Source: Clostridium sp. N3C (lineage in GTDB: Bacteria; Bacillota; Clostridia; Clostridiales; Clostridiaceae). Taken from it: a stretch of 64,000 nucleotides of DNA. The DNA lies in the NCBI RefSeq assembly GCF_900095445.1, contig NZ_FMJL01000006.1, positions 1 through 64,000 of the forward strand, given 5' to 3'. This document shows, piece after piece, positions 1 to 10,778 of the stretch. Position 1 is the stretch's first letter. Each line of letters opens with the position of its first letter. Under the pieces are notes generated by a model. That model worked only from the letters and a program-made list of their open reading frames with translations, was not told the origin of the DNA and ran no database searches. A program made the position numbers and the translations under genes.

Positions 1-34
1 TTTTATACTATTAAGCTCTTCCTCATCCCCTTTA

Positions 35-367
35 CTATTTCTTATCATTAGATTTTTTATCATCTTTGCATAGTAACAATAGGGCTACTACTGCCAAAAT
101 AAATAATCCATTGCCACCTAAAAAATTATTAAATTTCATTGGTCCAGCAAAAGGAACTAATCCTCCTCTAAGAGCTGGTAATGTACTATCTTTTCCTCCT
201 GAGCAACGTTTTTTACTGCCTCCTTGATTCTTATTATCCTCTGTATTACCATAACTTAACCCAAGAATACTAGATGGTTTTCCAAAGCCAAAAACAATTA
301 TAGCTATCAACGCCCAAATAAGAAAATTATTAGTGCTCTTGGGAAGCTTGAATCTGCCAAGTTCCAT
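35..367 (-). CDS. small Gly-rich membrane protein, unknown function
   Basis: 110-aa protein with two hydrophobic segments (about residues 14-30 and 86-100). They flank a hydrophilic loop rich in Gly, Lys and Ser that contains a CSGGK stretch. The C-terminus is charged (CKDDKK). A clear AAGGAGG ribosome-binding site lies 7 nt before the ATG. The GNGLFILAVVALLLL segment resembles the Gly-plus-aliphatic helix of YjcZ-type small sporulation proteins, but this is only a resemblance. It lies 37 bp downstream of a gene with the same style and is probably co-transcribed with it. Function not recognised. Confidence 0.6.
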   Translation of the reverse strand: MELGRFKLPKSTNNFLIWALIAIIVFGFGKPSSILGLSYGNTEDNKNQGGSKKRCSGGKDSTLPALRGGLVPFAGPMKFNNFLGGNGLFILAVVALLLLCKDDKKSNDKK

Positions 368-404
368 ATACTATCCTCCTTATAGTCTATGTTTTTCACT
401 CTAT

Positions 405-791
405 TCAACACTTACTACTATTGCAGCTACACTCTTCATAATAATCATCATCACAGTTTTCATCTGATGTTCCAACATTTATAATATTAGTATTTACATT
501 TCCCTGATTACCAGCTAAGCCATCTCCATTTCCTGCAAAAAGAAGAAACAGAAGGATTAGGAAAACAATTACTCCTTTACCTTTAGAAGACCCACTATGT
601 TCCTTAGACTTGCAACAGGGGTTTACTACAAAACCGCCAAAGCTACTTCCTCCTCGGCACATGCATAACAATACAGCCAGAGCTATCCATATAAAAATAC
701 CGCTATTTAATACATCATTGCCTCCCTTATTTTTATCACAGCTCTTTCCTCCGCAAAAGCTTGAGGATAACTCTGATAATATGCCGCTCAT
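405..791 (-). CDS. small Cys/Gly-rich membrane protein, unknown function
   Basis: 128-aa protein with two hydrophobic helices (about residues 31-45 and 74-87). Cysteines cluster in three places: near the N-terminus (CGGKSC), after helix 1 (LCMC, PCC), and at the C-terminus (CDDDYYEECSC...C). It has the same TM-loop-TM plan as the next gene downstream, which suggests a divergent pair or distant paralogues. GGGAGGAAG precedes the ATG at a long spacing (about 12 nt). The Cys-rich acidic tail would suit metal binding or disulfide cross-linking, for example in a spore or envelope layer; that is inference. Confidence 0.55.
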   Translation of the reverse strand: MSGILSELSSSFCGGKSCDKNKGGNDVLNSGIFIWIALAVLLCMCRGGSSFGGFVVNPCCKSKEHSGSSKGKGVIVFLILLFLLFAGNGDGLAGNQGNVNTNIINVGTSDENCDDDYYEECSCNSSKC

Positions 792-891
792 CCATTTTCA
801 CTTCCTCCCCATTACTATTGCCGCTTCCGTATTCATAATATATACTATTCTTTCATTTATAAATTGACACTAAAAGTAAAAGGTTAGAAGT

Positions 892-926
892 AAAAAAAGG
901 AGTAGCCTCTTCCGAGACAACTCCTA
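892..926 (-). terminator. Rho-independent terminator after engB
   Basis: On the minus strand, AGGAGT-T-GTCTC pairs with GAGGC-T-ACTCCT around a GGAA tetraloop (one T:T mismatch), followed by seven T. It lies about 20 bp after the engB stop and ends the lon-engB unit. Confidence 0.9.
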
Positions 927-946
927 AGCTCTAAGAAAAGTTGTAT

Positions 947-1561
947 TTAACTTTCCATTGGTTCTGCAATGTTATTATTTGCTGATAAATCATCAAAAAG
1001 TTTATTAATTAGCTCTTCCTTACCTTCCCTTTTAGTAGAAGAGAAAAAGAATAATTCCTCATCTCTTACTTTAAGGGTTTCCTTAATTATTTTTTTATTT
1101 TTTTGCATTTCATTCCTAGAAATTTTATCAGCCTTTGTAGCAATAACCTGGATATCATATCCATGATATCTTATCCATTCTATCATCATTACATCATCTT
1201 CCGTAGGTTTATGTCTACTATCTACTAACAGTACTACTTTTTTTAATGTCTCCCTGCCAGTAAGATAATCCTCCATAAGTCTACCCCACTTTTCCTTTTC
1301 ACCCTTAGACACTTTAGCATAACCGTATCCTGGTAAATCCACCAAATAGAAATCATCGTTTATTAAAAAGAAATTAATTAATCTAGTTTTACCAGGAGTA
1401 TTACCAACCTTGGCTAAGGATTTTCTATTAGTTAAAGCATTTATTATTGATGATTTACCTACATTAGAACGTCCTACAAAAGCTACTTCTACCCTACCAT
1501 CTTGGGGATATTGACTTCTACTGGCAGCGGATATTATAAATTCTGCCTTCTTAATTTCCAT
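947..1561 (-). CDS. engB: ribosome biogenesis GTPase EngB (YsxC/YihA)
   Basis: 204-aa TrmE-Era-EngA-EngB-Septin GTPase used in 50S ribosomal subunit assembly. Visible motifs: G1 GRSNVGKSS (about residue 30), switch I region with [14 protein letters not shown]3 DLPGYG (about 74), G4 TKAD (about 141), and G5-like SSTK (about 173). Length is typical of the family. Its ATG overlaps the lon stop by one base (TAATG), so translation is coupled. The lon-engB pairing is conserved in Firmicutes and supports the call. Cytosolic. Confidence 0.97.
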   Translation of the reverse strand: MEIKKAEFIISAASRSQYPQDGRVEVAFVGRSNVGKSSIINALTNRKSLAKVGNTPGKTRLINFFLINDDFYLVDLPGYGYAKVSKGEKEKWGRLMEDYLTGRETLKKVVLLVDSRHKPTEDDVMMIEWIRYHGYDIQVIATKADKISRNEMQKNKKIIKETLKVRDEELFFFSSTKREGKEELINKLFDDLSANNNIAEPMES

Positions 1562-3885
1562 TATTTATTTTCCTCCATTAGTGCATTCTTTAATACATCA
1601 TCTATTTTTGAGGCTAGTATAAACTTTACTTTTTTCTTTATACTATCTGGTATCTTCTCCATGTCCTTTTTATTAGCCTCAGGGATTATTACCGTATCAA
1701 TACCAGCTCTGAAAGCGGCTAATGTTTTCTCTTTTAAACCTCCTATAGGCAATACTCTACCGGTTAAGGTTATTTCTCCAGTCATGGCTACATTATGTTT
1801 TACCTTTCTTTCCCCTAAAGCTGAAACCAGTGCTGTTACAAGAGTAACTCCAGCGGAAGGTCCATCCTTAGGTACCGCTCCTTCAGGAACATGAATATGT
1901 ATATCTTTATCCTTATAAAAATCAGGATTTATGTTATATTCATTAGCATGCGCCCTCACATAGCTGTATGCAGCCCTGGCGGATTCCTGCATAACCTCTC
2001 CAAGCTTTCCTGTTAGCTCTAATTTTCCTGAACCCTCCATTATAGTTGCTTCTACTGGTAAGGTATCTCCACCATAAGCTGTCCAAGCCATTCCCATAAC
2101 TACACCTATTTTATCTTCTTTATCTACTTTATCATAAGTATATATAGGACTTCCTAAATACTTCTTTAGATGGTTAACTGTTATATTAATGGATTTCTTT
2201 CCATTTTCAAGCATATCCGCTATGGATTTTCTTACTACAGCTCCAATTCTTCTTTCTAAGTCTCTTACTCCAGATTCCAGTGTATAACCCTCTATAATTG
2301 AAGAAATACAAGAATCAGAAATTGATATAACACCTTCTTCAACATTATGCTCCTTTAATACCTTAGGTATTAAATGTCTCTTAGCAATATGTAATTTCTC
2401 CTCATAGGTATAACCTGAAACCTCTATAACTTCCATTCTATCAAGCAAAGGTCTTGGTATAGTATCTAGAGTATTGGCAGTAGTAATAAACATTACATTA
2501 GACAAATCCATCTCTAATTCCAAATAATGATCTCTAAAGGTGCTATTTTGCTCTGGATCTAATACCTCTAACAATGCATCCGCTGGGTCTCCTCTAAAAT
2601 CATTACTCATCTTATCAATTTCATCTAACAAAAATAAAGGATTCTTTGACTTAGCCTGTTTCATACCATATATTATTCTACCAGGTATTGCTCCTACATA
2701 AGTCTTTCTATGACCTCTTATTTCAGCTTCATCCCTTACTCCACCAAGAGACATTCTCACAAAGTTTCTGTTCAAAGCATGAGCTACAGAACGGGCAATA
2801 GAGGTCTTTCCTACTCCTGGAGGACCAACTAAGCATAGTATAGGTCCCTTTAATGATTTACTCATTTTTTTAACTGCTAGATACTCTATTATTCTATCCT
2901 TAACATCCTTCAAGCCATAATGTTCAGCTTCTAATATTTCTCTAGCCTTCTTTATATCATAATTGTCCTTAGTTTCTGTATTCCAAGGTAAATCCAAAAC
3001 CCAATCAAGGTAAGTTCTTATAACATTACCTTCTGCAGAATATCCTCCCATATTGCCAAGCCTATCTAATTCATATAAGGCCTTTTCCTTTACAGCTTTA
3101 GGTAACTTTGCCTTATTGATTCTTTGTTTATATTTTTTTATCTCCTTTTGATCCTCATCATCTTCCCCTAATTCCTCTTGAATAGCCTTTAACTGCTCTC
3201 TTAAGTAGTACTCCTTTTGTACCTTATCAATTTTTTTCTTTACTCTAACTCCTATTTTTTTCTCCAAATTTAAGATTTCAATTTCATTGTTTATAATAAC
3301 AAGTAACTTTTCAAGCCTTTCATTTACATCAATGGCCTCCAATAGTTCCTGCTTCTTTTCTTGTTTTAGCATTAAATAAGAGGAGACTATATCTGACAGC
3401 CTTCCTGGACTCTCTATATCATCTAAGGTAATAAGAACCTCACTAGGCATAGTTCCAGAAAGCTTTACATATTCATCGAAAGCCTCCTTAATTTTTCTAA
3501 CTAGAGCTTCACACTTATGATCTTGAACGCACTCAGACTCCTGAAGCACCTCAACTTCCACTCTAAAAAATGGATCTTCTTGAATATAATTTACAATCTT
3601 AGCTCTACTTTTACCTTCAACTAATACTCTAACTGTATCTCCAGGCAACCTTAAAAGTTGCTTAATATTACACAAGGTACCTATTTCAAATATATCATCT
3701 TTATCCGGCTCTTCAATTTTCGCATCTTTCTGAGCTATAAGAAATATTTCCTGTCCATTTAACATAGCTTCTTCTAAAGCTTGTATGGACTTATCTCTAC
3801 CAACATCGAAATGTAAAACCATATATGGAAATATTGTAAGTCCTCTTAAGGGTATAAGAGGTAACTCTCTATTTTCATTTTCCAT
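1561..3885 (-). CDS. lon: ATP-dependent protease Lon (LonA)
   Basis: 774-aa LonA. It has an N-terminal substrate-binding LON domain (from [13 protein letters not shown]), a coiled-coil linker, an AAA+ module with Walker [10 protein letters not shown] (about residue 350) and LLDEIDKM, and a C-terminal Ser-Lys protease domain with the nucleophile in PKDGPSAG and the Lys in GGLKEK. I chose the ATG at 3885: it is preceded by GAGGGG at 10 nt and gives the family's N-terminus, whereas the in-frame GTG at 3903 lies upstream of that site. It degrades misfolded and regulatory proteins in the cytosol. It sits between lonB and engB. Confidence 0.97.
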   Translation of the reverse strand: MENENRELPLIPLRGLTIFPYMVLHFDVGRDKSIQALEEAMLNGQEIFLIAQKDAKIEEPDKDDIFEIGTLCNIKQLLRLPGDTVRVLVEGKSRAKIVNYIQEDPFFRVEVEVLQESECVQDHKCEALVRKIKEAFDEYVKLSGTMPSEVLITLDDIESPGRLSDIVSSYLMLKQEKKQELLEAIDVNERLEKLLVIINNEIEILNLEKKIGVRVKKKIDKVQKEYYLREQLKAIQEELGEDDEDQKEIKKYKQRINKAKLPKAVKEKALYELDRLGNMGGYSAEGNVIRTYLDWVLDLPWNTETKDNYDIKKAREILEAEHYGLKDVKDRIIEYLAVKKMSKSLKGPILCLVGPPGVGKTSIARSVAHALNRNFVRMSLGGVRDEAEIRGHRKTYVGAIPGRIIYGMKQAKSKNPLFLLDEIDKMSNDFRGDPADALLEVLDPEQNSTFRDHYLELEMDLSNVMFITTANTLDTIPRPLLDRMEVIEVSGYTYEEKLHIAKRHLIPKVLKEHNVEEGVISISDSCISSIIEGYTLESGVRDLERRIGAVVRKSIADMLENGKKSINITVNHLKKYLGSPIYTYDKVDKEDKIGVVMGMAWTAYGGDTLPVEATIMEGSGKLELTGKLGEVMQESARAAYSYVRAHANEYNINPDFYKDKDIHIHVPEGAVPKDGPSAGVTLVTALVSALGERKVKHNVAMTGEITLTGRVLPIGGLKEKTLAAFRAGIDTVIIPEANKKDMEKIPDSIKKKVKFILASKIDDVLKNALMEENK

Positions 3886-4078
3886 AACCAACCTACCCCT
3901 CACTTTCTTCTACGCAAATTTTCAAGTGTATCCTAGCCATAAAGTAGGAATTTTACGGCTTTAATTATATTTAATATTAATTTCACTTAATAGTCAATAA
4001 TATATAAGTAATAATCAATGTTGATTGCCTATTAGAAGCCTATAATTCAAAAGAAGCTCCAAATCCTTCTTTTAAGAA

Positions 4079-4110
4079 TAAATAAGCTTGCGGTAGCGCA
4101 AGCTTATTTA
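4079..4110 (-). terminator. hairpin terminator after lonB
   Basis: A perfect 14-bp inverted repeat (4079-4092 with 4097-4110) around a GTAG loop. The U-rich part lies inside the 3' arm. It separates lonB from lon, so lon probably has its own promoter in 3904-4078. That stretch has a TTGACT but no well-spaced -10 that I trust. Confidence 0.75.
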
Positions 4111-4146
4111 CAAATATGCAACTATAGCTATTAATTTATTTCTATT

Positions 4147-5829
4147 CTATAGAATATTAGGTTGTGCTGATTTTATTCCTACATTATTATCCTTTTCAAT
4201 GCTAATTTCATTATCAGATTCATTATTTTCGAAGACAAAAGGTATTACTTCCTTTATATGACTTACCGCTATAATCTCAATGTCCTTAAATTCATTATGC
4301 CTATCTACCCAATTTTCTTTTGGTATAATAACTTTTTTTACTCCTGCCTTCCTAGCAGCAGCTATTTTAGCATTTATCCCGCCAACAGCCTTTACTTCTC
4401 CATGCAAGGATATTTCACCTGTCATAGCTATCTTATTGCTTATAGGCAACCTCTTAATTGCGCTGTAAATAGCACTGGTGATACTTATGCCAGCAGAAGG
4501 TCCATCTACTGGTACCCCACCTGGAAAGTTTATATGTATATCATATTCTTCACAATCTATATCAAATATATTTGTCAAAACCGTAAGTGCATTTTCTACA
4601 GAACATTTTGCATTGCTCTTTCTTATTATCTTTCTATCTATAGAATTAATTTGCTCCTCTTCTACAATACCAGTAACCTTTATTTTACCTTTGTTAAATT
4701 TTACTTTTTTAGCGGCAGCCTCTATCTCCATGATTGCTCCTATATTGGCCCCATATACAGCTAAACCATTAACATATCCAATCTTAGGCTTTTCTTTAAT
4801 GCTTTTTTCAATTCTAGGTGTATAAGCTCCATTTTCTACAGCCCATTGAATATCATCTATATTTATAATCTTACGACCATCATTTAAAGCAACTCCTGCA
4901 GCTAATTGTACTAAGTTAACTGCTTCTCTTCCGTTGGTACAGTATTTTCCTATTAAATAAAGTGCCTTTTCCTCCACATCTAAATCTAATTTCTTAACAG
5001 CATTTTTTGCAATGATCATTATATCCTCACACTGCAAGGCCTTAAAAAATATTTCTATGCATCTTGAACGAATTGCAGGAGAAATTTCTTCTGGACTTCT
5101 AGTGGTAGCACCTATTAATCTAAAATCTGCAGGAAGACCATTTTCAAAAATCTCCTTTATATAAGGTGGTATGTTAGGATCTTCGGAACTGTAATAGGCG
5201 CTATCTAAAAATACTTTTCTATCCTCCAAAACCTTTAACAGCTTATTTAATACTATAGGTTGTAATTCTCCTATTTCATCTATAAATAAGATACCTCCAT
5301 GTGCCTTTGTTACGGCACCAGGTTTGGGTTGAGGAATTCCTGCTATGCCTAGGGCTCCAGCTCCTTGATATATAGGATCATGTACAGAGCCTATAAGGGG
5401 ATCCGCAATACCTCTCTCATCATACCTAATTGTGGTTGCATCTATCTCCACAAACTTACTATCCTTGGTAAAAGGTGATTCTGCTTGTTTTTTAGCATAC
5501 TCCAACACCAATCGTGCTGCAGCAGTTTTCCCTACCCCCGGCGGACCATATATAATTACATGTTGAGGATTTTTTCCGCATAATGCAGATTTAAGAGCTT
5601 TTATCCCATCTTCCTGGCCTATAATTTCCTTATAGCTTGTAGGTCTACTTTTTTCAGTTAAGGGATCTGTTAAACTTAAAGCTCGCATTTTTCTCAGCTT
5701 TTCCATTTCTTTTTTATTTTCTTTATCTATTAGCACTTTATTTGAAGTCTGTCCTTTTAAGGCATTTAAAAAATATACCCCTGTAACTATGGTAAAAAAG
5801 AATTGAACAATAATTAAAATATTAATCAT
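4147..5829 (-). CDS. lonB: Lon-like ATP-dependent protease LonB
   Basis: 560-aa membrane-anchored Lon paralogue of the Bacillus/Clostridium LonB type. It has one N-terminal transmembrane helix (about residues 4-22), an AAA+ domain with GPPGVGKTA (about 95) and FIDEIGEL, and a C-terminal Lon protease domain with VDGPSAG (Ser about 445) and the catalytic Lys in GGINAK. It lacks the N-terminal LON domain of LonA. In B. subtilis the orthologue is forespore-expressed; the same role here is inference. AAGGGGGA precedes the ATG. It lies between clpX and lon. Confidence 0.95.
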   Translation of the reverse strand: MINILIIVQFFFTIVTGVYFLNALKGQTSNKVLIDKENKKEMEKLRKMRALSLTDPLTEKSRPTSYKEIIGQEDGIKALKSALCGKNPQHVIIYGPPGVGKTAAARLVLEYAKKQAESPFTKDSKFVEIDATTIRYDERGIADPLIGSVHDPIYQGAGALGIAGIPQPKPGAVTKAHGGILFIDEIGELQPIVLNKLLKVLEDRKVFLDSAYYSSEDPNIPPYIKEIFENGLPADFRLIGATTRSPEEISPAIRSRCIEIFFKALQCEDIMIIAKNAVKKLDLDVEEKALYLIGKYCTNGREAVNLVQLAAGVALNDGRKIINIDDIQWAVENGAYTPRIEKSIKEKPKIGYVNGLAVYGANIGAIMEIEAAAKKVKFNKGKIKVTGIVEEEQINSIDRKIIRKSNAKCSVENALTVLTNIFDIDCEEYDIHINFPGGVPVDGPSAGISITSAIYSAIKRLPISNKIAMTGEISLHGEVKAVGGINAKIAAARKAGVKKVIIPKENWVDRHNEFKDIEIIAVSHIKEVIPFVFENNESDNEISIEKDNNVGIKSAQPNIL

Positions 5830-5955
5830 TTCCCCCTTAGGCTTTAAACTGAGGAGTAAAGCCTTATACCTTCCTTTCCATTTTACTTATAATTTTCTTA
5901 TTTTGAACTTATATCTCTATTATTTACCATAGTTACGTTTTATATTCTTACCCAT

Positions 5956-5987
5956 AAAAATTCAAGAGCATGGAAATCCATGCTCTT
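5956..5987 (-). terminator. terminator after clpX
   Basis: A 10-bp stem (5964-5973 with 5978-5987), loop ATTT on the minus strand, followed by GAATTTTT. It begins 3 bp after the clpX stop. Confidence 0.92.
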
Positions 5988-5990
5988 AAA

Positions 5991-7280
5991 TTATGCTGTT
6001 TCAATGCCCTTTCGGCTCTTAGTTTTCTTAGATTTTATAGGTAATCTTTTTTGGCCTTCCGTTAATTCTACTTGAGGTTGTTTAGTGCTTAAGGTTTCCT
6101 TGGTTACTATTACTTTTGAAATCTGTTCATTAGAAGGTATTTCAAACATGATATCCTTCATCACATCTTCAATAATAGCCCTCAAACCTCTGGCTCCTGT
6201 GCTTCTCTCTAATGCTAATTCAGCAATTGCCTCTACTGCATCATCAGTAAACTCTAACTCTACATTATCCATTTCAAATAACTTTTTATATTGTTTTATT
6301 AGGGCATTTTTAGGTTGTGTTAGTATATTTACTAAAGCATTCTTATCTAAAGAATCTAAAGTAACTACAATAGGAATTCTTCCTATAAATTCAGGAATGA
6401 GACCGAACTTTAATAAATCTCCTGGTAAAATTTCCTTTAGCATTTTACCTATATCCTTATCGGCCTTAGTCTGAATTTCTGCCCCAAAACCTATAGAACT
6501 CTTTCTTGTTCTTTTTTCTATTATTTTCTCTATACCATCAAAAGCACCACCACAAATAAATAAAATATTAGTTGTATTTATTTGTATAAACTCTTGATGC
6601 GGATGCTTTCTACCTCCCTGTGGTGGTACAGAAGCTATAGTTCCTTCTAAAATCTTTAAAAGAGCCTGCTGTACTCCCTCTCCAGAAACATCCCTTGTTA
6701 TAGACGGATTTTCAGATTTTCTTGCTATCTTGTCAATTTCGTCAATGTAAATTATACCTTTTTCTGCCCTTTCAATATCATAATCTGCATTTTGAATTAG
6801 CTTTAAAAGTATATTTTCTACGTCTTCACCAACATATCCTGCCTCAGTTAAAGTTGTAGCATCAGCAATGGCAAAGGGTACATTGAGAAATTTTGCCAAG
6901 GTTTGCGCAAGAAGGGTCTTTCCTGAACCAGTAGGTCCTAATAATAGAATATTACTTTTTTGTAATTCTACATCACCATCATTTTTGTTGCTGTTAATTC
7001 TCTTGTAATGATTATAAACTGCTACCGCCAAAGCCTTCTTAGCATCATCCTGTCCTATAACATATTGATCAAGATAGTTTTTTATCTCTACTGGCTTTGG
7101 TAATGTATTAACATCTAATTGAATATTGTCTTCAAATTCGTCTGCAATAATTTCTGAACATAATTCAATACATTCATCACAGATATAGACCCCTGGGCCT
7201 GCTATAAGTCTCCTAACCTGATCCTGATTTTTACCACAAAAGGAACACTTAAGTTGCTTTTTATCATCATATTTAACCAT
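5991..7280 (-). CDS. clpX: ClpX, ATPase subunit of the ClpXP protease
   Basis: 429-aa AAA+ unfoldase. It has an N-terminal zinc-binding domain (CSFCGK then CDEC, about residues 12-37), Walker A GPTGSGKT (about 117), Walker [11 protein letters not shown], and the sensor-2 region GARGLRAI. The ClpP-docking IGF loop is present (SSIGFG). It recognises tagged or regulatory substrates and threads them into ClpP, which is encoded 65 bp upstream. The C-terminal tail is Lys-rich. Cytosolic. Confidence 0.98.
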   Translation of the reverse strand: MVKYDDKKQLKCSFCGKNQDQVRRLIAGPGVYICDECIELCSEIIADEFEDNIQLDVNTLPKPVEIKNYLDQYVIGQDDAKKALAVAVYNHYKRINSNKNDGDVELQKSNILLLGPTGSGKTLLAQTLAKFLNVPFAIADATTLTEAGYVGEDVENILLKLIQNADYDIERAEKGIIYIDEIDKIARKSENPSITRDVSGEGVQQALLKILEGTIASVPPQGGRKHPHQEFIQINTTNILFICGGAFDGIEKIIEKRTRKSSIGFGAEIQTKADKDIGKMLKEILPGDLLKFGLIPEFIGRIPIVVTLDSLDKNALVNILTQPKNALIKQYKKLFEMDNVELEFTDDAVEAIAELALERSTGARGLRAIIEDVMKDIMFEIPSNEQISKVIVTKETLSTKQPQVELTEGQKRLPIKSKKTKSRKGIETA

Positions 7281-7345
7281 CTAAACACCTCGCTAATGGA
7301 TATTGCGCCAAACATCCCCACAACTAATACGGAAGTATAATTATA

Positions 7346-7948
7346 CTATTTGCTTTCATTGGATATATTATTCTTAGTTAATACTCTATCTATAAGGCCA
7401 TATTCCATTGCTTCATTTGCTGTCATGAAATAATCTCTTTCAACATCTTGCTTTATCTTCTCCAATGGCTGGCCGGTTCTTTCGCTTAATATTTTATTTA
7501 AAGTATCCTTCATTCTTAAAATTCTTTTAGCATGAATATCTATATCAGTAGCCTGACCTTGGAATCCACCTAAAGGCTGATGTATCATAATCTCGCTATT
7601 AGGTAGAGCAAATCTTTTACCTTTAGCTCCTGCAGCCAACAAGAAAGCTCCCATAGAAGCAGCCATTCCTATACAAATAGTGCTAACATCAGGCTTAATA
7701 TACTGCATTGTGTCATAAATAGCCATTCCAGAAGTTATAGATCCTCCTGGGCTGTTTATGTATAAATAAATATCCTTATCAGGATCTTCACTTTCTAAAA
7801 ACAATAACTGAGCAACTACTAAACTTGCAGTTACATCGTTAACTTCATCACTAAGCATTATAATTCTGTCTTTTAACAATCTGGAGTAAATGTCGTAGGA
7901 TCTTTCACCTCTATTAGTCTGTTCAACTACTACTGGTACTAAACTCAT
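7346..7948 (-). CDS. clpP: ClpP, proteolytic subunit of Clp proteases
   Basis: 200-aa serine protease of the ClpP family; it forms tetradecamers and works with ClpX or ClpC. The catalytic triad is visible: Ser in GMAASMGAF, His in IMIHQPLGG, Asp in ERDYFM. The N-terminus [24 protein letters not shown] is typical of the mature protein with a very short propeptide. It lies between tig and clpX, but a terminator follows tig, so clpP probably has its own promoter in 7949-8072. Confidence 0.98.
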   Translation of the reverse strand: MSLVPVVVEQTNRGERSYDIYSRLLKDRIIMLSDEVNDVTASLVVAQLLFLESEDPDKDIYLYINSPGGSITSGMAIYDTMQYIKPDVSTICIGMAASMGAFLLAAGAKGKRFALPNSEIMIHQPLGGFQGQATDIDIHAKRILRMKDTLNKILSERTGQPLEKIKQDVERDYFMTANEAMEYGLIDRVLTKNNISNESK

Positions 7949-8072
7949 ATAACTCCCTCCTATTACCTAATATTCAATCTTTCTCTACAAATCTATCCTA
8001 ATTAACTAAGGAATCTTTTGTGCTCAATATAAAGTATATGCTAGCATTACTATTTTGACCTTATATTTTCCA

Positions 8073-8110
8073 AATTATAATTACCAGAAATTGTTCTGGC
8101 AATTATAATT
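8073..8110 (-). terminator. hairpin terminator after tig
   Basis: AATTATAATT-x-CCAGAA pairs with TTCTGG-x-AATTATAATT, with one internal mismatch. The arms are AT-rich and a T-rich stretch follows on the minus strand. Confidence 0.75.
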
Positions 8111-8119
8111 CTAACTTTT

Positions 8120-9412
8120 TTATGCAACAGTCTTACAATTGTCAACTAGTAACTTTATTACCTTTTCGTTAGTAACATCTATCTTTAAGTATTGGCCTTG
8201 AACCTTTAGAAGGAAGTCTACAGTCTTTTCTATATCCTCTTGACCATACTGCTTAGCAATCTCTTCAGCCTTAGCCTTTAATTCTTCTTCTGTTACTTCA
8301 ATTTTTTCAACCTTTGCTATTTCAGCAAGAACTAAGTCTGACTTAATTTTCTTAACAGCGCTTTCTCTCATGAATTCTCTCATCTTAGTTTCATTGCTAC
8401 CAGTATATTGATAATATGTTTCTAAATCTAATCCTTGATACTTAAGTCTTGCTTCCATATCTTTTAACATACCATCAATTTCTTTATCTATCATAACTTC
8501 AGGAATATCAATTTTAGCATTATCGCAAGCAGCTAAAATAACTTCTTCTTCAAGTTCTCTCTTTGCTTTTTCTTCATTTGCTTTTTCCATCTTTGTCTTT
8601 ATATCATTCTTTAATTCTTCTAATGTATCAAACTCTGAAACGTCCTTAGCAAGTTCATCGTCTAATGCAGGCAATTCTTTTACTTTAATTTCGTTAACAG
8701 TAACTTCGAAAACAGCAGCTTTACCATTTAAATCTTCTCTTCCATACTCTTCAGGGAAAGTAACCTTAACCTCTCTCTTTTCACCTACTGCTGCACCTAT
8801 AAGCTGTTCTTCAAAATTGTCTATGAAGCTTTTTGATCCGATTTCCAATGAAAAGTTCTTTCCTTCTCCACCTTCAAAGGCAACTCCATCTATATAGCCT
8901 TTAAAATCGATAACAGCTATATCTCCATTTTCTACAGTGCCTTCAGCCTTTGTTTCTATTCTAGCATTTCTTTCCTGAATGGACTTTAATTGTTCCATCA
9001 CGTCTTCATCTGTTACAGGATACTCAACCTTCTTAACTTCAAGTCCCTTATATTCTCCTAATTCTACTTCAGGCATTGTTACAACTTTTGCAGTATAAAC
9101 TAAGTCTTTTCCTGAACCTATTTCTACTATATCGATTTCTGGATAATCTACAGGATGTATGTCGTGCTCTTCTAAAGCTTTAGGATATGTATCCTCAATA
9201 CAAATATTTATTGCATCTTCATAAAATACACCTTCGCCATACATTTTAGTTATAAGGTTCATTGGAGCCTTACCTTTTCTGAAACCTGGAATGTTGTATT
9301 TGCTTTTATTCTTTTCATAAGCCTTCTTTAATGCTTCATTGAACTTTTCTGCTTCCACTGTCACTTCTAACTTTACAGTGTTTTTTTCAACTTTTTCGAA
9401 TTTGATGTTCAT
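8120..9412 (-). CDS. tig: trigger factor, ribosome-associated chaperone / prolyl isomerase
   Basis: 430-aa trigger factor in the usual three parts: an N-terminal ribosome-binding domain with the signature GFRKGKAP (about residue 44), a middle FKBP-type PPIase domain (about 155-240) and a long helical C-terminal chaperone domain. The ATG at 9412 gives the canonical [11 protein letters not shown] start, 9 nt after AGGAGGAAG; the in-frame codons upstream include the ribosome-binding site itself. It heads the classical clostridial tig-clpP-clpX-lonB-lon cluster, linking nascent-chain folding to proteolysis. Confidence 0.97.
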   Translation of the reverse strand: MNIKFEKVEKNTVKLEVTVEAEKFNEALKKAYEKNKSKYNIPGFRKGKAPMNLITKMYGEGVFYEDAINICIEDTYPKALEEHDIHPVDYPEIDIVEIGSGKDLVYTAKVVTMPEVELGEYKGLEVKKVEYPVTDEDVMEQLKSIQERNARIETKAEGTVENGDIAVIDFKGYIDGVAFEGGEGKNFSLEIGSKSFIDNFEEQLIGAAVGEKREVKVTFPEEYGREDLNGKAAVFEVTVNEIKVKELPALDDELAKDVSEFDTLEELKNDIKTKMEKANEEKAKRELEEEVILAACDNAKIDIPEVMIDKEIDGMLKDMEARLKYQGLDLETYYQYTGSNETKMREFMRESAVKKIKSDLVLAEIAKVEKIEVTEEELKAKAEEIAKQYGQEDIEKTVDFLLKVQGQYLKIDVTNEKVIKLLVDNCKTVA

Positions 9413-9638
9413 CACGATTCTTCCTCCTAATTCCATAAAACCTTTTAAAAACTAGATTTTTTAACTAAGATATTATATCATATTTTAAAAATTTTAGGCA
9501 AATAAAATATAACATTTTTAAGCAATATTATACCTCTATATCGTATTTTCTTCAATCCTTAATAAATTTTTGCCATAAAGTGTTAATAATATTCCATATG
9601 ACAAAAATAAGTTCACTATAAAATACTTTTCAACTAAA

Positions 9639-10433
9639 TTACTCAACAAATTTTCCGTCACTACTTATGTATCTAACAACTCCATCTATATTAACTTTGA
9701 GTCCCTTTTCCTCTAAATTCTCAAAGTTTACCTCTTTACCGTAATAAGGTAATATTCTATCATGAGTTCCATTGTCTATATTTACCTTATACACCGTTAG
9801 TTTTGTATTAAAAAAAGGTAAATGTGATATATAAACAATGGTATCATTGTTTATAAACTTTGGAGAAGAGTGCCATATAAAATCTGGATGATACTGAAGT
9901 TGCTGAGCCTTAGGTATAACCTTTCCCTTTGTTGTAATATACTCTGGCTTTGTGATATTCTTTTTATTTCCTTCTAAATCTGCTACATATAAATCCTGAT
10001 TTTCATCCAATATAACCACTTTGCTGCCATCTGGATTAATGTTAAAAGAAAAGATAGAATTATCTTCTGCTATCAAATTTTTAATAACCTTTTTATTATC
10101 AGATTCAGTATATATTATCTGATACGTTTTATTATTATCTAAGGTAAGCTTCATCACCTTATCTTCAACTATTGTTTCCTTCTTTTTAGTATCATCTATT
10201 TTATCTTTGTCTTTATTTTTCTTATCACTTGAATCTTTATTACTTAAATACCCACTTTCTTCCTGCTTTTTTTCTAACTCACTAACATGCTGTTTTTGCC
10301 ACTTATTATAGGTAGATGTGAACAAAAAATATGCCCCGCCAATAACTAGACAAAGAACTATTATTACTCTCCTTCTCTTTCTTGCTCTCATCTTTTTTTC
10401 ATATTCGCTGCTGAATATACTTGGCTTAGCCAA
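9639..10433 (-). CDS. single-pass membrane protein with extracytoplasmic beta domain, unknown function
   Basis: 264 aa. A basic N-terminus (KKMRARKRRR) leads into one transmembrane helix (about residues 23-40), then a charged Lys/Asp linker (about 55-85), then a beta-rich region. That region contains TolB/WD40-like strands (SFNINPDGSKVVIL, LYVADLEGNKKNIT, TIVYISHLP). The topology predicts N-in, C-out. The start is TTG, 8 nt after AGGAGG. It has its own gap on both sides. Function unknown; the propeller-like blades are an inference from strand pattern. Confidence 0.7.
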   Translation of the reverse strand: MAKPSIFSSEYEKKMRARKRRRVIIVLCLVIGGAYFLFTSTYNKWQKQHVSELEKKQEESGYLSNKDSSDKKNKDKDKIDDTKKKETIVEDKVMKLTLDNNKTYQIIYTESDNKKVIKNLIAEDNSIFSFNINPDGSKVVILDENQDLYVADLEGNKKNITKPEYITTKGKVIPKAQQLQYHPDFIWHSSPKFINNDTIVYISHLPFFNTKLTVYKVNIDNGTHDRILPYYGKEVNFENLEEKGLKVNIDGVVRYISSDGKFVE

Positions 10434-10682
10434 ATCATTCTCCTCCTAACAACAATTAATATTCACCCTATCTATTTAAATGTACGATATAATTTAGCAA
10501 AAGTTTAATCCCCAACATATTATATCATTAATATTATAAATGAAAATATATTACTCATCAAATAATTTTAAGAAAAAAATAGTAGTAATTTACAAGGTTT
10601 CGCAAAGCCTAAATTTAGTATAATTTACTTTTCTAAAATATATTTTATGTAAAGTAATCTTATTCATTATTATTCAGCTAAA

Positions 10683-10723
10683 TAAAATAAAAGATTCAGC
10701 TTATCTGAATCTTTTATTTTATA
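10683..10723 (-). terminator. terminator at the end of the pyr/car block
   Basis: A perfect 18-bp stem (10683-10700 with 10706-10723) around a 5-nt loop, with the T-rich stretch inside the 3' arm. The stretch 10434-10682 shows no gene or conserved element that I can recognise. Confidence 0.88.
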
Positions 10724-10778
10724 AATTCAATTTTTTCACAGTATGGCTGTAAAAAACTCTTCTTTATTTTTATTATAA

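Noticed and set aside
3961-4025. TTGACT as the -35 of a lon promoter
   Set aside because: The nearby TATAAT is 22 bp away, and the -10 candidates at 17-18 bp are poor.
4258-4825. Plus-strand frames over 100 codons opposite lonB
   Set aside because: Antisense to a well-conserved gene, no ribosome-binding site, hydrophobic composition of reversed coding DNA.
8050-8066. GGTCAAA on the minus strand upstream of clpP, like a CtsR site
   Set aside because: Only one heptad fits; the second half (needed by CtsR) is absent.
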